From assembly GCF_052161655.1 (NCBI RefSeq), contig NZ_CP197418.1, positions 3,906,001 to 3,970,000 of the forward strand: a stretch of 64,000 nucleotides of DNA. The letters run 5' to 3'. Position 1 is the first letter of the stretch. The number at the start of each line of letters is the position of its first letter. The position numbers were made by a program, and so were the translations under genes. The notes below the pieces were generated by a model, which worked only from the letters and a program-made list of their open reading frames with translations, ran no database searches and was not told where the DNA came from. The stretch is from Novipirellula sp052161655 (GTDB lineage Bacteria > Planctomycetota > Planctomycetia > Pirellulales > Pirellulaceae). This document shows positions 17,347 through 26,407 of this stretch, piece after piece.

Positions 17347-19614
17347 CTAGGGAGAGGTTGATATGACTCGCATGGTTGCACTAATCGCCCGCATTTCTGC
17401 AAGCGACAGCAAGAACGCGAGTGTTGATTCGGCACCTTGGTTCTCGTTGACTTGATTCTCCATCAATCCGTCATAGCATCCGCCCGTGGATGCGTCGTAG
17501 ATCGGTTGGCCAAGATCATTGCGGCCCAGAAACCAATCGAATGCCAAGTGAGCTTGTTCAATCCAAAACGGATCTTTCGTTGCAGTAAAAGCTTCGATCG
17601 ACGCCGAAACCATCGCATGAGCTTCGATCGCTTGCTGGTCAAAAACCGCTGCCACGCTGCCCTCGCGACTGAATCCGTTGGAGCCGATCGGGCGGAATCG
17701 TCCCTGCGGTGAAAGCTGCTTTTCGCAAAGCCATCGCAACGATTTTAAACCGATCTCCGTCGCACGCTGATCCCCCGACCCACGACCATGGGCGATCAAG
17801 GCCTGTGATAGCTTCGCGTTGTTGTAAGTCGCGATGTCCTCGAACCACGGCCAATCCTCCGTCGCCGTCGCATCGTACATGGTGATCAGTCGGTCGGCGA
17901 GTCGCTGGCTCATCGTCGTGGCCGCGCGATCACCTCCGTAACGTCGAAGGTATTCCTGGATCCCCATGATCCCAAGCGCCCACGTTCTGGGGGACGTCGT
18001 GTTTTCACACGCGGGCATCGCCCGATGGAACAATTCGCGAGCCCATGCGGCCAAACCAGCGCGACGAGATCGACCGATGCAAGTTCCCAATGCCCACAAG
18101 GAGCGGCCTTGCGAATCATCCGATCCATCGACTTCCAACCAGTTCCGATCGAAGCTCATGAAGTTGCGGAAACGACCTGTGTCCCGATCAAATGCGACGT
18201 TCAGGAACGCCGCGTATCGAGAAGCGAGCGAATGCACCGTCGGTGAATCTTTGCCTTGCTCTTCGAGTAAGACGGTCAGGATTAAAGCCCTGGCGTTGTC
18301 ATCGGTACAGTAGCCGTGGGCATGATCGGGAATCGTATAGATTGCGTGTTGGACGATGCCGGTCGAGTCACTAAGGTGTTCCAAGTGATCGAGTTGCATC
18401 TTCGGCAGTGCCAGTGGTTGTTCATCAAGCGTGCGAACCGCCCAAGGCTTACGCTGACTGATACGTTCACGTTGAGCCCGACGGAAAGAGCTTAGGTACG
18501 ACTCGGAAACGTGATCCCACGTCATGCTTCGGCCTAGCTTGTAGGCTTGTGCTCGCATCGCCAACCGCCGCTCGTCGTCACCGAGTAGCCCGATGATTTC
18601 TCGAGCGATCGCAGACGGGTCCGCGAACGGAACCAGCACTCCTCGGCCGTCGGCCAGCAATTCTTCGGCGTGCCAATACGGCGTCGAGATCACAGCTTGG
18701 CCACAACCAAATGCATAGGCCAAAGTGCCTGAAACTGCCTGCTGAACATTCAAATAGGGTGTGATGTACAGGTCCGCGGCGCCAATGAACTCGGTAAGTT
18801 CTTCCAGTTCAACGAAACGGTTGTAGAAGCTGACGTGTTTGGAGATGCCGAGTTCTTTCGCCATCCGCTCCAAACTGATTCGATAGCGTTCTCCTTGCTC
18901 GCGAATCAGACTCGGGTGTGTAGCGCCGAGCACGAGGTAAATGAAATCGGGAAAACGGGCCACGACTTCAGGGATAGCTTGCAGGACGTGCTCGATTCCT
19001 TTTCCTGGTGAGAGCAATCCGAACGTCAGAGCCACCGCCTTATTTTCGACATTGAATTGCTCTTTCAAAACCTTCTGGTCGGTATCAGGAGCATTGGGGA
19101 TGCCGTGCGCGATTAGATCCACCTGCTCGGGATCCACCGCGTAAGTGTTGATGAGAGTTTGTCGGCTTCGCTCGGTCATAACAACGAGTCGCGATGAAAG
19201 CCGAACCAACTGCGTCATGACGTCACGCTGTGTTTGATTGGGCTCCGACAGTACGGTGTGTAGCGTCGTGACGACCGGCATCCGCAGGTCTTGCAAGAGT
19301 GCCAAGAGGTGACTGCCGCAGGGGCCTCCGTAGATTCCAAACTCGTGCTGTACACAGACGATGTCGACGTTGTTGAAATTCAGAAAGTCGGCTGCGGCAC
19401 GGTAGTCTTCGATGTCTTGTTCGGCGACTTGGAATTGAACTTCGTTGTCGTACAAGTAACCACCCGGAATGTCGTCCATGGGGACGACGATGCAATCGGC
19501 GTCCGATGCTTTGGCGATCGACGCTCGCAAGTCGTGGGTGAAGGTTGCGATGCCGCATTTGCGTGGCAGGTAGTCACCGACAAAGGCGATTTTTTGCAGG
19601 TCAGGTAAGGTCAT
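17347..19614 (-). CDS. Glycosyltransferase family 4 fused to a putative alpha/alpha-toroid domain
   Basis: About 755 aa in two halves. Residues 1-380 are a GT-B glycosyltransferase: N-terminal GDYLPRKCGIATFTHDL, then GLLSPGKGIEHVLQAI and the C-terminal donor-site pattern PYLNVQQAVSGTLAYAFGCG with a Glu-bearing HAEELLADGRG. Residues about 400-750 resemble a six-hairpin (alpha/alpha toroid) glycosidase-like domain, with HGYCTDDNARAL, DSQGRSLWALG, ATYNNAKLSQALI and FDQQAIEAHAMV at regular spacing. The ATG at 19614 overlaps the GH130 stop as ATGA. The product may build or remodel a mannose-containing glycan; that is inference from the neighbouring GH130. Confidence 0.82.
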   Translation of the reverse strand: MTLPDLQKIAFVGDYLPRKCGIATFTHDLRASIAKASDADCIVVPMDDIPGGYLYDNEVQFQVAEQDIEDYRAAADFLNFNNVDIVCVQHEFGIYGGPCGSHLLALLQDLRMPVVTTLHTVLSEPNQTQRDVMTQLVRLSSRLVVMTERSRQTLINTYAVDPEQVDLIAHGIPNAPDTDQKVLKEQFNVENKAVALTFGLLSPGKGIEHVLQAIPEVVARFPDFIYLVLGATHPSLIREQGERYRISLERMAKELGISKHVSFYNRFVELEELTEFIGAADLYITPYLNVQQAVSGTLAYAFGCGQAVISTPYWHAEELLADGRGVLVPFADPSAIAREIIGLLGDDERRLAMRAQAYKLGRSMTWDHVSESYLSSFRRAQRERISQRKPWAVRTLDEQPLALPKMQLDHLEHLSDSTGIVQHAIYTIPDHAHGYCTDDNARALILTVLLEEQGKDSPTVHSLASRYAAFLNVAFDRDTGRFRNFMSFDRNWLEVDGSDDSQGRSLWALGTCIGRSRRAGLAAWARELFHRAMPACENTTSPRTWALGIMGIQEYLRRYGGDRAATTMSQRLADRLITMYDATATEDWPWFEDIATYNNAKLSQALIAHGRGSGDQRATEIGLKSLRWLCEKQLSPQGRFRPIGSNGFSREGSVAAVFDQQAIEAHAMVSASIEAFTATKDPFWIEQAHLAFDWFLGRNDLGQPIYDASTGGCYDGLMENQVNENQGAESTLAFLLSLAEMRAISATMRVISTSP

Positions 19615-20702
19615 GATGAAACGCCGCTTTGTAAAACAAGCCAATCGAGAACCGATCGCTTTGAAAACCGAGTCATGGCGACAGATGTGTCGGCAGCTCC
19701 GTAAAACACCTGCAATTCGTCGCCTACCTCCAACATACCAGTTGGGAAAACGACGTTGGGGACAAAACCGCTTGTTTCGTAGTCGGTCGTGGGCAGCATG
19801 ATCGGATCGCTCGAGCGAGCGATCACTCGAGTGGGATCGTCACGATCCAGCAAGAGTGCGCCAGCAGCGTAACAGCCCACTGTGCCGGCGATGTTCGATG
19901 TTGCGCTGCCGTGGTACAACGTCAGCCATCCATCGTCGACCAAGACCGGCGGTGTTCCACTGCCCACGCGATCGCCTTCCCACGACTGAACACCACTCAA
20001 AATGGGTTGATGACGGCCCCAGTGTATTAGATCAGGCGAGCGAGCGATCCAGATTTGTGGCGGGCTAAAGTGCGAATTTGGATTCGGACGATGAAGTGCC
20101 ACATAGTCACCAGTGACGCGTTCGGGGAACAGCACGACGTCTTTGTTTTCGCTGGCAAAAATGATGCCGTGGCGTTGGAACGTCACTAAGTCGGCCGAAG
20201 ACATGAGCGCCGTTGCAGCACCCGATCTAGAAACCGCAACATAGGTGATCCAGTAGGTATTGTTGATCTTGGAAATCCGAGGGTCCTCGATGCCGAATTC
20301 TTCCAGGGAACCTTCGGGCATGGAAACCTCGGGCAGCAGCACATCAACGAACTGCCACGCGTCGCTGCCTGCGATTGATTTACGAAAGATTTGAAAATGG
20401 GAAACGGATGTCAGCCGAAGATCGCCGCTGTTTTTTAAGGCTACAACACGAGCATCGGTTTTGTGCAAGTCATCATCGCGAACCCAATCGACGGTCGTTT
20501 CGCCAGGATGCGACCATCGAGGAAGTGCTGTCCATCCGGAACGCTTCTCGGTCGGACGCTCGGCGACTCTCGCTAGCATCACCATTTCGTCGCCGATAAC
20601 CGTAACGGCGGGATTGAAAACGCCGATGACTTCCCAATCGCTCTGGGACGGCCGGATGTCGCAGGGACTTAGCAAGAGTGAGTCGGATAGTCTAGCGATC
20701 AT
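19611..20702 (-). CDS. GH130 family beta-mannoside phosphorylase-like protein (short form)
   Basis: A 363-aa five-bladed propeller with the GH130 catalytic Asp in EEFGIEDPRISK and the later signatures DDGWLTLYHG, GCYAAGALLLD and SGFVPNVVFPTG. Known family members use phosphate to cleave beta-mannosides, or the reverse. It lacks the helical N-terminus of the 15589 paralogue. It overlaps its neighbours by four bases on both sides (ATGA with the enzyme I gene upstream and ATGA with the glycosyltransferase downstream), so the three are tightly coupled. Confidence 0.87.
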   Translation of the reverse strand: MIARLSDSLLLSPCDIRPSQSDWEVIGVFNPAVTVIGDEMVMLARVAERPTEKRSGWTALPRWSHPGETTVDWVRDDDLHKTDARVVALKNSGDLRLTSVSHFQIFRKSIAGSDAWQFVDVLLPEVSMPEGSLEEFGIEDPRISKINNTYWITYVAVSRSGAATALMSSADLVTFQRHGIIFASENKDVVLFPERVTGDYVALHRPNPNSHFSPPQIWIARSPDLIHWGRHQPILSGVQSWEGDRVGSGTPPVLVDDGWLTLYHGSATSNIAGTVGCYAAGALLLDRDDPTRVIARSSDPIMLPTTDYETSGFVPNVVFPTGMLEVGDELQVFYGAADTSVAMTRFSKRSVLDWLVLQSGVSS

Positions 20703-22480
20703 GGGCCAATCCCAAGCATTGGTGACGAAGATTGCTCCAGTTCGGTTTGAAGCTCGGACCTGCTGGCCTGCGTCAACAACTCACGAACTTCGTGCGGACT
20801 TTGACACGTCAACGCTCGTTTTGCCAACACGCTCGCGACCGCTAGATCGATATCGGCTATTGTGGCACGGATAGCGATTGCCCGCGAAGGACTCACGCTC
20901 AGCTCGTGAACTCCCAATCCGATCAACAACTCGGCGAACTCCACTTCGCCTGCTTCCTCGCCGCAAACGCAAAGCGGGCAATTCCAACGCTTGGCCGCTA
21001 CCACCACTTTTTCGATCGCCCGCAAGACAGCTGGATGCAACGCAGTCACATCATCATTCTCAGCGGACAACTCGCGGTCTGCTGCTAGCAGATACTGTGT
21101 GAGATCGTTCGTCCCGATGGCGATAAAGTCAGCGAGCTCAAGGATTGCGTCCAAGTCGAAGAGGGCCGCGGGTGTTTCGATCATTGCGCCAATTTGCGGT
21201 CGCCTAATCGCATCGCAATCTTTCATGACGTCTTCAACGACAGCGATCGCTTGCTTGAAATCGTGACTGCCGATCACCATCGGAAACAGTATCCTTACGT
21301 CAGCCGTTTGTGCGACTTGGACGATGGCCGTCAGTTGCTCGCGAAGCAAATCTCGCTCGACGAGCGAAAATCGCAAACCACGCAAGTTCAAACTCGATGG
21401 GGCAATGTGAGAGTCAAGCGAAAGAAACGGTGGAAGCTTTTCTCCGCCGAGGTCAAAAGTTCGGATGACCAGCGGGCGATCACCGAGTCCTTCTGCCATC
21501 TCGGCATAGATGTGTCGTTGAGCTTCAGCAACGGGCCGGAGCTGCGATTGCAAGTAAAGAAATTCAGTGCGGAAGAGCCCGACCCCTGCGAGTCCGCGCC
21601 GGCGTATTTGCTCGATTTCTCCCTGCAATCCAACGTTACCTAAGAGCGAAATCGCCGTTCCATCACGGGTTTTGCACGGGCCTGCGTCCACTAAGTCTTC
21701 TAGGACTGATTGCCGTCGAGCATCCGACATACGAGCATCGAATTGGGTCTGCTGAACCGCTGTTGGTTCCGCCAGGATCACGCCCGATTCTCCGTCGACC
21801 AATAGAGTCGCACCGCTTGCTATCCGCTGAATGACATTGGCAATGCCGGAGACGGCTGGGATCCCAAGCGCCCGAGCAATGATGGCGGTGTGTCCAAGTT
21901 TTCCTCCAAACTGTGTCACGACGGCGACAACGCCGGAGCTTGACAACGCAATCGCGTCCGAAGGTACAAGTTCGCGTGCGACAACCACCGCGCCATTGGG
22001 AAAGTCAATGTGGCGGGTTGGCAAGATACCTAACAGATGACGCATCATGCGTTGTCCCACGTCGCGTACGTCCGTCTCGCGCTCACGTAGGAATTCATTG
22101 TCAATCTGCTGCAAACGACTAACCCACTGGCTAACCACCGAATCCAGAGCGTTTTCAACGCCGACCAGATCACTCGATACCCGCTCTTTGGCAAGAATTG
22201 CAATCTCACTTGCCATGGTGGCGTGGGCTGAAAGCAACTTGACCGCCGCCGCAAGCGATGGTTTCTCGGCTGCGACTGCGTTGAAGGTGTCTAGGTCTTG
22301 CTTTGATTTTTCTAAAGCATCATCCATGCGTTCACACTCGACGTGAACATCAGCACTCAAGATTGAGTCTTGCTTCTCCTTTTTCGTTGAAGGAAATAAT
22401 CGCTGTAACTCGTAACCGACCACAACCGCGACCCCTTTGGCGAGCCCGGCGGAAAGCGTTTGTCCTTCCATGCATTCCAT
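20699..22480 (-). CDS. ptsI: PEP-protein phosphotransferase (enzyme I)
   Basis: A 593-aa enzyme I-type protein that would take phosphate from phosphoenolpyruvate onto a histidine. The phosphohistidine segment is FGGKLGHTAIIARALGIPAV (usual form GGRTSHTAI), followed by the TIM-barrel motifs GVGLFRTEFLYLQSQ, FDLGGEKLPPFL, AIGTNDLTQYLLAADRE and the catalytic-Cys region CVCGEEAGEVEF (usual form CGEMAGD). Length is normal. No HPr or EII gene is in the window, so the acceptor is unknown. A strong AGGAGG site stands five bases before the start at 22480. Confidence 0.9.
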   Translation of the reverse strand: MECMEGQTLSAGLAKGVAVVVGYELQRLFPSTKKEKQDSILSADVHVECERMDDALEKSKQDLDTFNAVAAEKPSLAAAVKLLSAHATMASEIAILAKERVSSDLVGVENALDSVVSQWVSRLQQIDNEFLRERETDVRDVGQRMMRHLLGILPTRHIDFPNGAVVVARELVPSDAIALSSSGVVAVVTQFGGKLGHTAIIARALGIPAVSGIANVIQRIASGATLLVDGESGVILAEPTAVQQTQFDARMSDARRQSVLEDLVDAGPCKTRDGTAISLLGNVGLQGEIEQIRRRGLAGVGLFRTEFLYLQSQLRPVAEAQRHIYAEMAEGLGDRPLVIRTFDLGGEKLPPFLSLDSHIAPSSLNLRGLRFSLVERDLLREQLTAIVQVAQTADVRILFPMVIGSHDFKQAIAVVEDVMKDCDAIRRPQIGAMIETPAALFDLDAILELADFIAIGTNDLTQYLLAADRELSAENDDVTALHPAVLRAIEKVVVAAKRWNCPLCVCGEEAGEVEFAELLIGLGVHELSVSPSRAIAIRATIADIDLAVASVLAKRALTCQSPHEVRELLTQASRSELQTELEQSSSPMLGIGP

Positions 22481-22503
22481 TCAGTTCCTCCTGATGTTTT
22501 TAT

Positions 22504-22809
22504 TTAATCGAGTTTGTGAATCGCGATACGAAGACTTTGTGCCGAAATGGATCCCGCGTAGCGATACTTTGGTAACGCCGATGCAATGTCCAGCTCATAC
22601 AAGGCCGCACTCGACAATGTACCGCTGAACGAAGACGTCCTCGGGGGGGAACGGGCGATTTGTCGAAAGGCTTCGGCCGAAACAAGCCAGACGACCTCGG
22701 TGGGCAATCGCTGAGGAGTCGAGTGATATCGCTGTAAGTGTCCATCAAAAGGGCCACCCGTAAACTCGATCCATTGTTCGGCGTTAGCTGCGAAGTTTAA
22801 CATGGACAT
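22504..22809 (-). CDS. Small hypothetical protein
   Basis: A 101-aa protein with no recognised domain. It carries EQWIEFTGGPFDGHLQRY near the N-terminus, a pattern (G-G-P-x-D-G) seen in many small bacterial proteins of unknown role, and a C-terminal YRYAGSI strand. Its start lies inside the CsbD-like gene (26-base overlap) and it ends 23 bases before the enzyme I start, so it is firmly within the operon. Function unknown. Confidence 0.65.
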   Translation of the reverse strand: MSMLNFAANAEQWIEFTGGPFDGHLQRYHSTPQRLPTEVVWLVSAEAFRQIARSPPRTSSFSGTLSSAALYELDIASALPKYRYAGSISAQSLRIAIHKLD

Positions 22810-23071
22810 GAACCCAACATTTTTCTAGCTGCCGAGATAACCAGGTAAACCTGACCCGGGTTTTCGTCTCTGGTGCAAGTCGGTCGATGAAGGCGTCAAG
22901 CTTCTGCTGAGCATCCTCCGGCTCGTAGCCGTACCTTCGTGCAAGGACCCTTGTGAATGAATCGCGCTCGCCATGGATCATCGCCAGATCGATCTCGTCG
23001 ATCTTTCCCCAAGTGCGTTTGACTTCTGCTTGAACCGATGGCCAGTTTCGTTTTACTTGACTCCATTTCAT
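22784..23071 (-). CDS. CsbD-like stress-response-type protein
   Basis: A 95-aa protein. The first 65 residues follow the CsbD pattern: WSQVKRNWPSVQAEVKRTWG, then KIDEIDLAMIHGERD and a helix with RRYGYEPEDAQQKLDAFI. CsbD proteins are small helical proteins induced by general stress, of unknown biochemistry. A basic C-terminal tail (SRQLEKCWVHVHVKL) is added. The ATG overlaps the upstream small gene as ATGA (23068-23071). Its place at the head of a glycan/phosphotransfer operon suggests stress-linked expression. Confidence 0.75.
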   Translation of the reverse strand: MKWSQVKRNWPSVQAEVKRTWGKIDEIDLAMIHGERDSFTRVLARRYGYEPEDAQQKLDAFIDRLAPETKTRVRFTWLSRQLEKCWVHVHVKLRS

Positions 23072-23307
23072 GATGCAAAGCTTTCTGAAATCGTACTCGC
23101 AAATGTTTGGATCCGAGACGCTGGCGAATACTTTTCGTGAACGGATTGGTATGAATCGACTACAGAATCCGAATCAACTTGAAACGACTCCAGAACGGAT
23201 CGATAGGGGGTTTGAGCGTCCGGCGATGCTGGCAAAACAGACGGACTCGTGCAATGAGGCCCATCCAGTAAGTCGCCGCGCGGTGTCTCGGCAAAACCAT
23301 CCACCAT
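23068..23307 (-). CDS. Small acidic hypothetical protein, first gene of the GH130/enzyme I operon
   Basis: A 79-aa protein beginning MVDGFAETPRGDLL, with a Ser/Asp-rich second half (SVLESFQVDSDSVVDSYQSV) and predicted helical C-terminus. A longer reading frame extends upstream, but the start at 23307 is decided by a near-perfect ribosome site (AAGGAGG, six bases away). The stop overlaps the CsbD-like start by ATGA. I do not recognise the family; it may be a regulator or chaperone-like peptide of the operon. Confidence 0.7.
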   Translation of the reverse strand: MVDGFAETPRGDLLDGPHCTSPSVLPASPDAQTPYRSVLESFQVDSDSVVDSYQSVHEKYSPASRIQTFASTISESFAS

Positions 23308-23312
23308 GATCG

Positions 23313-23319
23313 CCTCCTT
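23313..23319 (-). promoter_or_regulatory. Strong ribosome binding site deciding the operon's first start
   Basis: AAGGAGG on the minus strand, six bases before ATG 23307. Few genes in this window have so complete a site. Confidence 0.8.
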
Positions 23320-23537
23320 GGGCGAGCGAGAGACCTGCTGCGGTTCGTCTGCCGAAGAGAATCCTCGACGAAAGCAAAGAGCGGATTGCGAAAAGGGCGG
23401 CTCCAACCGCGGGGAGCGGTGGTGGCTCGTCTTGTCACTCGGGTGATCGTTTCGCGCAGGCCAACAATGCAACATACCACGATTCCGAATCAACGCAATC
23501 GCAACGCCATCAACAGAGGACGCTCGATGCACGTCTG

Positions 23538-24380
23538 TTACGCGGAACTGACTCCGGTTTGCACATCGTTGGGGCTCAGTTGCCCTTCGTTTTGGTTCGC
23601 GTTATTCGCCCAAACGTTGATTCCGGTGCATTCCGCTTCGCCTCGAATCGTTGCAAAGGCGACGTCCGCAGCGTCACGGCCGGTTCCAATTCGCACAAAC
23701 CCTCCCACGGGTGCCAGTCGCGTAGCATCAAACAAGAACCAACGTCCATCCAAATACGCTTCGAAAAAACCGTGAAAGTCCTGTGGCTGTAGATCGACGG
23801 CGTAACCAGACACATACCGAGCGGGGATCCCCATGGCCCGGCAAAGACTGATCGCGACATGAGCATAGTCACGGCAGACTCCCGTGCGCTGCAATAACAC
23901 GTCACACGCGGTCGTCGTCGGACCGGTGCTTCCGGGCGTGTAATACAGTTGCTCGTACGTCCAGTTGCAGATCGCCGTGACGCGAGAATAGCCCGGCAGC
24001 AATTGGCCGAATTCCTCAAACGCAAACCGATACAGCTTGTCCGATTCGCAGTAGCGACTGGGGTTGAGATACGAGAGCACATCGGCGGATAATTGCTCGT
24101 AACGCGTCTCGCAAACATTGGTTGAATCCACAACATCCGCGTGAAGCTCAACGGTGGCACAATAATTGATCGTCAGTTCACCGAGCGGCGCATTGATTCG
24201 AACGATCCGATTGCCTAGCGGCCCAACGTCGCATTCTTCGGCAGGCTGATATGGGTGGACCTCTAAAGCCTCGGACACCACGGTTTGGTGAGCGTTTCGA
24301 GAAGCCGACAGATTTAAAAGATAGATTGCCGGTGACCGGACGACGTAGTTTAGCTGGCAGCCAACGTTGATGATGGACAT
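23538..24380 (-). CDS. Transglutaminase-like cysteine protein
   Basis: A 280-aa protein with an N-terminal beta-rich region and a transglutaminase-like core. The catalytic Cys is in LQRTGVCRDYAHVAISLCRA, the His in DFHGFFEAYLDG and the Asp in WFLFDATRLAPVGG, in the standard Cys-His-Asp order, followed by GTGRDAADVAFATI. Bacterial proteins of this type are usually proteases or amidases of peptide or cell-wall substrates. No signal peptide is visible. It is on the same strand as the enzyme I operon, 230 bases upstream of the first operon start, and may be a separate unit. Confidence 0.87.
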   Translation of the reverse strand: MSIINVGCQLNYVVRSPAIYLLNLSASRNAHQTVVSEALEVHPYQPAEECDVGPLGNRIVRINAPLGELTINYCATVELHADVVDSTNVCETRYEQLSADVLSYLNPSRYCESDKLYRFAFEEFGQLLPGYSRVTAICNWTYEQLYYTPGSTGPTTTACDVLLQRTGVCRDYAHVAISLCRAMGIPARYVSGYAVDLQPQDFHGFFEAYLDGRWFLFDATRLAPVGGFVRIGTGRDAADVAFATIRGEAECTGINVWANNANQNEGQLSPNDVQTGVSSA

Positions 24381-24625
24381 GACTCGGTTTCGTGAGCTAG
24401 AGGATGCTGTGCAGCCCTCATTGTAAACTAGACCTTAAACGAACGAGGATTTTTCAGGGAATGGACTCTGAGCCCGTGATTCATGCCATTTTGACAATGG
24501 TGCATTTAGATGCTTCAGGAGATTCCAGATGAATGACGTTGGTATGTTTCGCGAAAACGCTCGTCCCTAGGCTCCTGCCTGGGAACGCACTGCTTTCGAG
24601 GCTCCCGCCTCCTCTTCTCGCAGCG

Positions 24626-24667
24626 GTGAGCCGTGGACCGTAAGGCACCGGGTAATGCGTGGAACCC
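24626..24667 (+). repeat. Dispersed repeat CACCGGGTA family, copy 2
   Basis: GTGAGCCGTGGACCGTAAGG then CACCGGGTAATGCGTGGAACCC. Lies in the 24381-25027 gene-free stretch, which otherwise holds only the GTAGCTAC element and GGCTCCCGCCT-type repeats at 24570-24612. Confidence 0.7.
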
Positions 24668-24770
24668 GACCGCTCACCGCGATCGGCTCACTAAGTCAAC
24701 AGCCCGCTAGCCCCGGTTGAAGAAGGAGTCGTGGCTAGCGCCAAAACGCAACGCTGTGAAGCATTTTCTC

Positions 24771-24843
24771 GTAGCTACCTTCGCCAGAAGGTGGTGATTC
24801 GTATTGGCCGGCAACCATCCACGCTCACCGCGAGCGTAGCTAC
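24771..24843. repeat. GTAGCTAC-bounded hairpin element, copy 2
   Basis: Same ends as 17117-17194 and the same placement of small internal hairpins (TTCGCCAGAAGG near the left, CGCTCACCGCGAGCG at the right), with an unrelated centre. Confidence 0.65.
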
Positions 24844-25027
24844 GGAACGCAAATGCTGTAATTTGCCGTCTCTAAATGCTTCATCGCGTTGGCCAAAACG
24901 GCTAATATACCGAAAGACTCCTGCATACCTGCTTGTTGCGTCCGTGAATGAGCAGCATCCTACGGTTTGACCGCGTGACATAGTGGCTAGCTTATTGGGC
25001 ACACACCGGGGCACACTCTGGGCACTT

Positions 25028-26407
25028 CTACTTGGCTTTAACGTCGTAGCAAAACAGTCGACTTTGATCGCGAACGTAGAGCTTTCCGTTGACGATCACG
25101 GGGTGCGTCCAAGCAGTGGATTTGCTGCGTCCGGGATGCTGGAAGCGACCGTGAACGACAAGTTTTTCACGGTTTGGCTCAATCAGCATCATCGTGCCGT
25201 CTTCGGTGTACAGATAAAGTCGGTCGTCCGCTAACGTCAATGCTCCTTTAGGGGCTTCACGATCTTGCCAAAGCACATCGCCGGTTTCGAAGTCGAGACA
25301 AGTGAGCAGTCCGCCTCCGTTGCCACCATTGGTTCCGTACAAGCTTCCGTCAACGACGATCACGCCGCCATGGTGGTTTTGCATTTTCGTTGTGAAGTAG
25401 GCCTCATCGACCGCGATCGTTCCATCGGCTTCTTTACGCAAACGAATCGCGCCGCCGCCAGCACCGTAGGCCGACGCTGCGAAAATTAATCCGTCATGGT
25501 AGAGCGGCGTAGAGCAACTGATGCCCATGCCATTGGCGGGTGAATCGTATCGCCAGAGCACATGCCCATCGTTGGCGTCAACGCCCACCAGTGTTTTCGC
25601 GGTGAACTGCACGTATTGACGCTGGCCAGCGGCGTCGATGGCAATGGCTGATGAATAGCCTGCGCCCGACGACGGCCCTCGTGATCGACGGCCACCACGG
25701 CCACCTGAACCACCACGGTTTTCAGAGCTACCTCGACTGTCGGAACTACGACCGGCATCGCTCGATTCTTTATCGCCAGCTTCGGGCGTGACAGCCGTTT
25801 CCCAAAGGGTTGCTCCGCTCGTTTTGTCAAGTGCAACAATCGATGCAGTGTTTCCACCGGGAGTACAGATGATCTTTTCGCCGTCGACCAGTGGCGATTC
25901 GTTGTAGCGCCAGCGCGGGATGACACCACCGAAATCTTCCTGCAGATTCTTCGTCCAGACAAGTTTTCCATCACCAATCTGCAAACACGCGACGGTTCCA
26001 CCGGCTCCGATCACGTAAATTCGCTCACCGTCCACCGTGGGCGTACATCCTGGACCTTCACTCCCCTGCGATCCACCTTCTGTCACTGCCGGTCCTAGGC
26101 GGGTAGCCCAGATTTCCTTGCCATCTGTCTCCGACAGACACCAAGCGAACTCGTCGGCGCCACGATTGCTCATCCCGAACATTCGCCCGTCGGCGACGGA
26201 CGGAGCACTGTAGCCGCCGCCGATATCTTCATTGCTCCAAACCAAACGTGGGCCACCTTCAGGCCACTGCTTCAGTAGCCCCGTTTCTTTGGAGATAGCG
26301 TTTCGGTCGGGTCCCTGCCACTGCGGCCAATCGAATGACGAATTGGTTTCCGCGACAGCCGAAGTGCTGAGTGAAACCAACACCAAACATAAGCTAAAAT
26401 ACTTCAT
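25028..26407 (-). CDS. Exported PQQ-like beta-propeller protein
   Basis: About 459 aa. A signal peptide (MKYFSLCLVLVSLSTSAVA) precedes FDWPQWQGPDRNAIS, the usual opening of planctomycete PQQ-binding-like propellers. Blades repeat the W-x-x motif, for example LVWTKNLQEDFGG, LWRYDSPANGM and VLWQDREAPKGALTL. A low-complexity Ser/Gly/Arg insertion (about residues 230-255) interrupts one blade. Members are structural relatives of BamB and quinoprotein dehydrogenases; catalytic residues for PQQ were not identified, so a scaffold or binding role is likelier. The start at 26407 gives a clean signal peptide. Confidence 0.83.
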   Translation of the reverse strand: MKYFSLCLVLVSLSTSAVAETNSSFDWPQWQGPDRNAISKETGLLKQWPEGGPRLVWSNEDIGGGYSAPSVADGRMFGMSNRGADEFAWCLSETDGKEIWATRLGPAVTEGGSQGSEGPGCTPTVDGERIYVIGAGGTVACLQIGDGKLVWTKNLQEDFGGVIPRWRYNESPLVDGEKIICTPGGNTASIVALDKTSGATLWETAVTPEAGDKESSDAGRSSDSRGSSENRGGSGGRGGRRSRGPSSGAGYSSAIAIDAAGQRQYVQFTAKTLVGVDANDGHVLWRYDSPANGMGISCSTPLYHDGLIFAASAYGAGGGAIRLRKEADGTIAVDEAYFTTKMQNHHGGVIVVDGSLYGTNGGNGGGLLTCLDFETGDVLWQDREAPKGALTLADDRLYLYTEDGTMMLIEPNREKLVVHGRFQHPGRSKSTAWTHPVIVNGKLYVRDQSRLFCYDVKAK

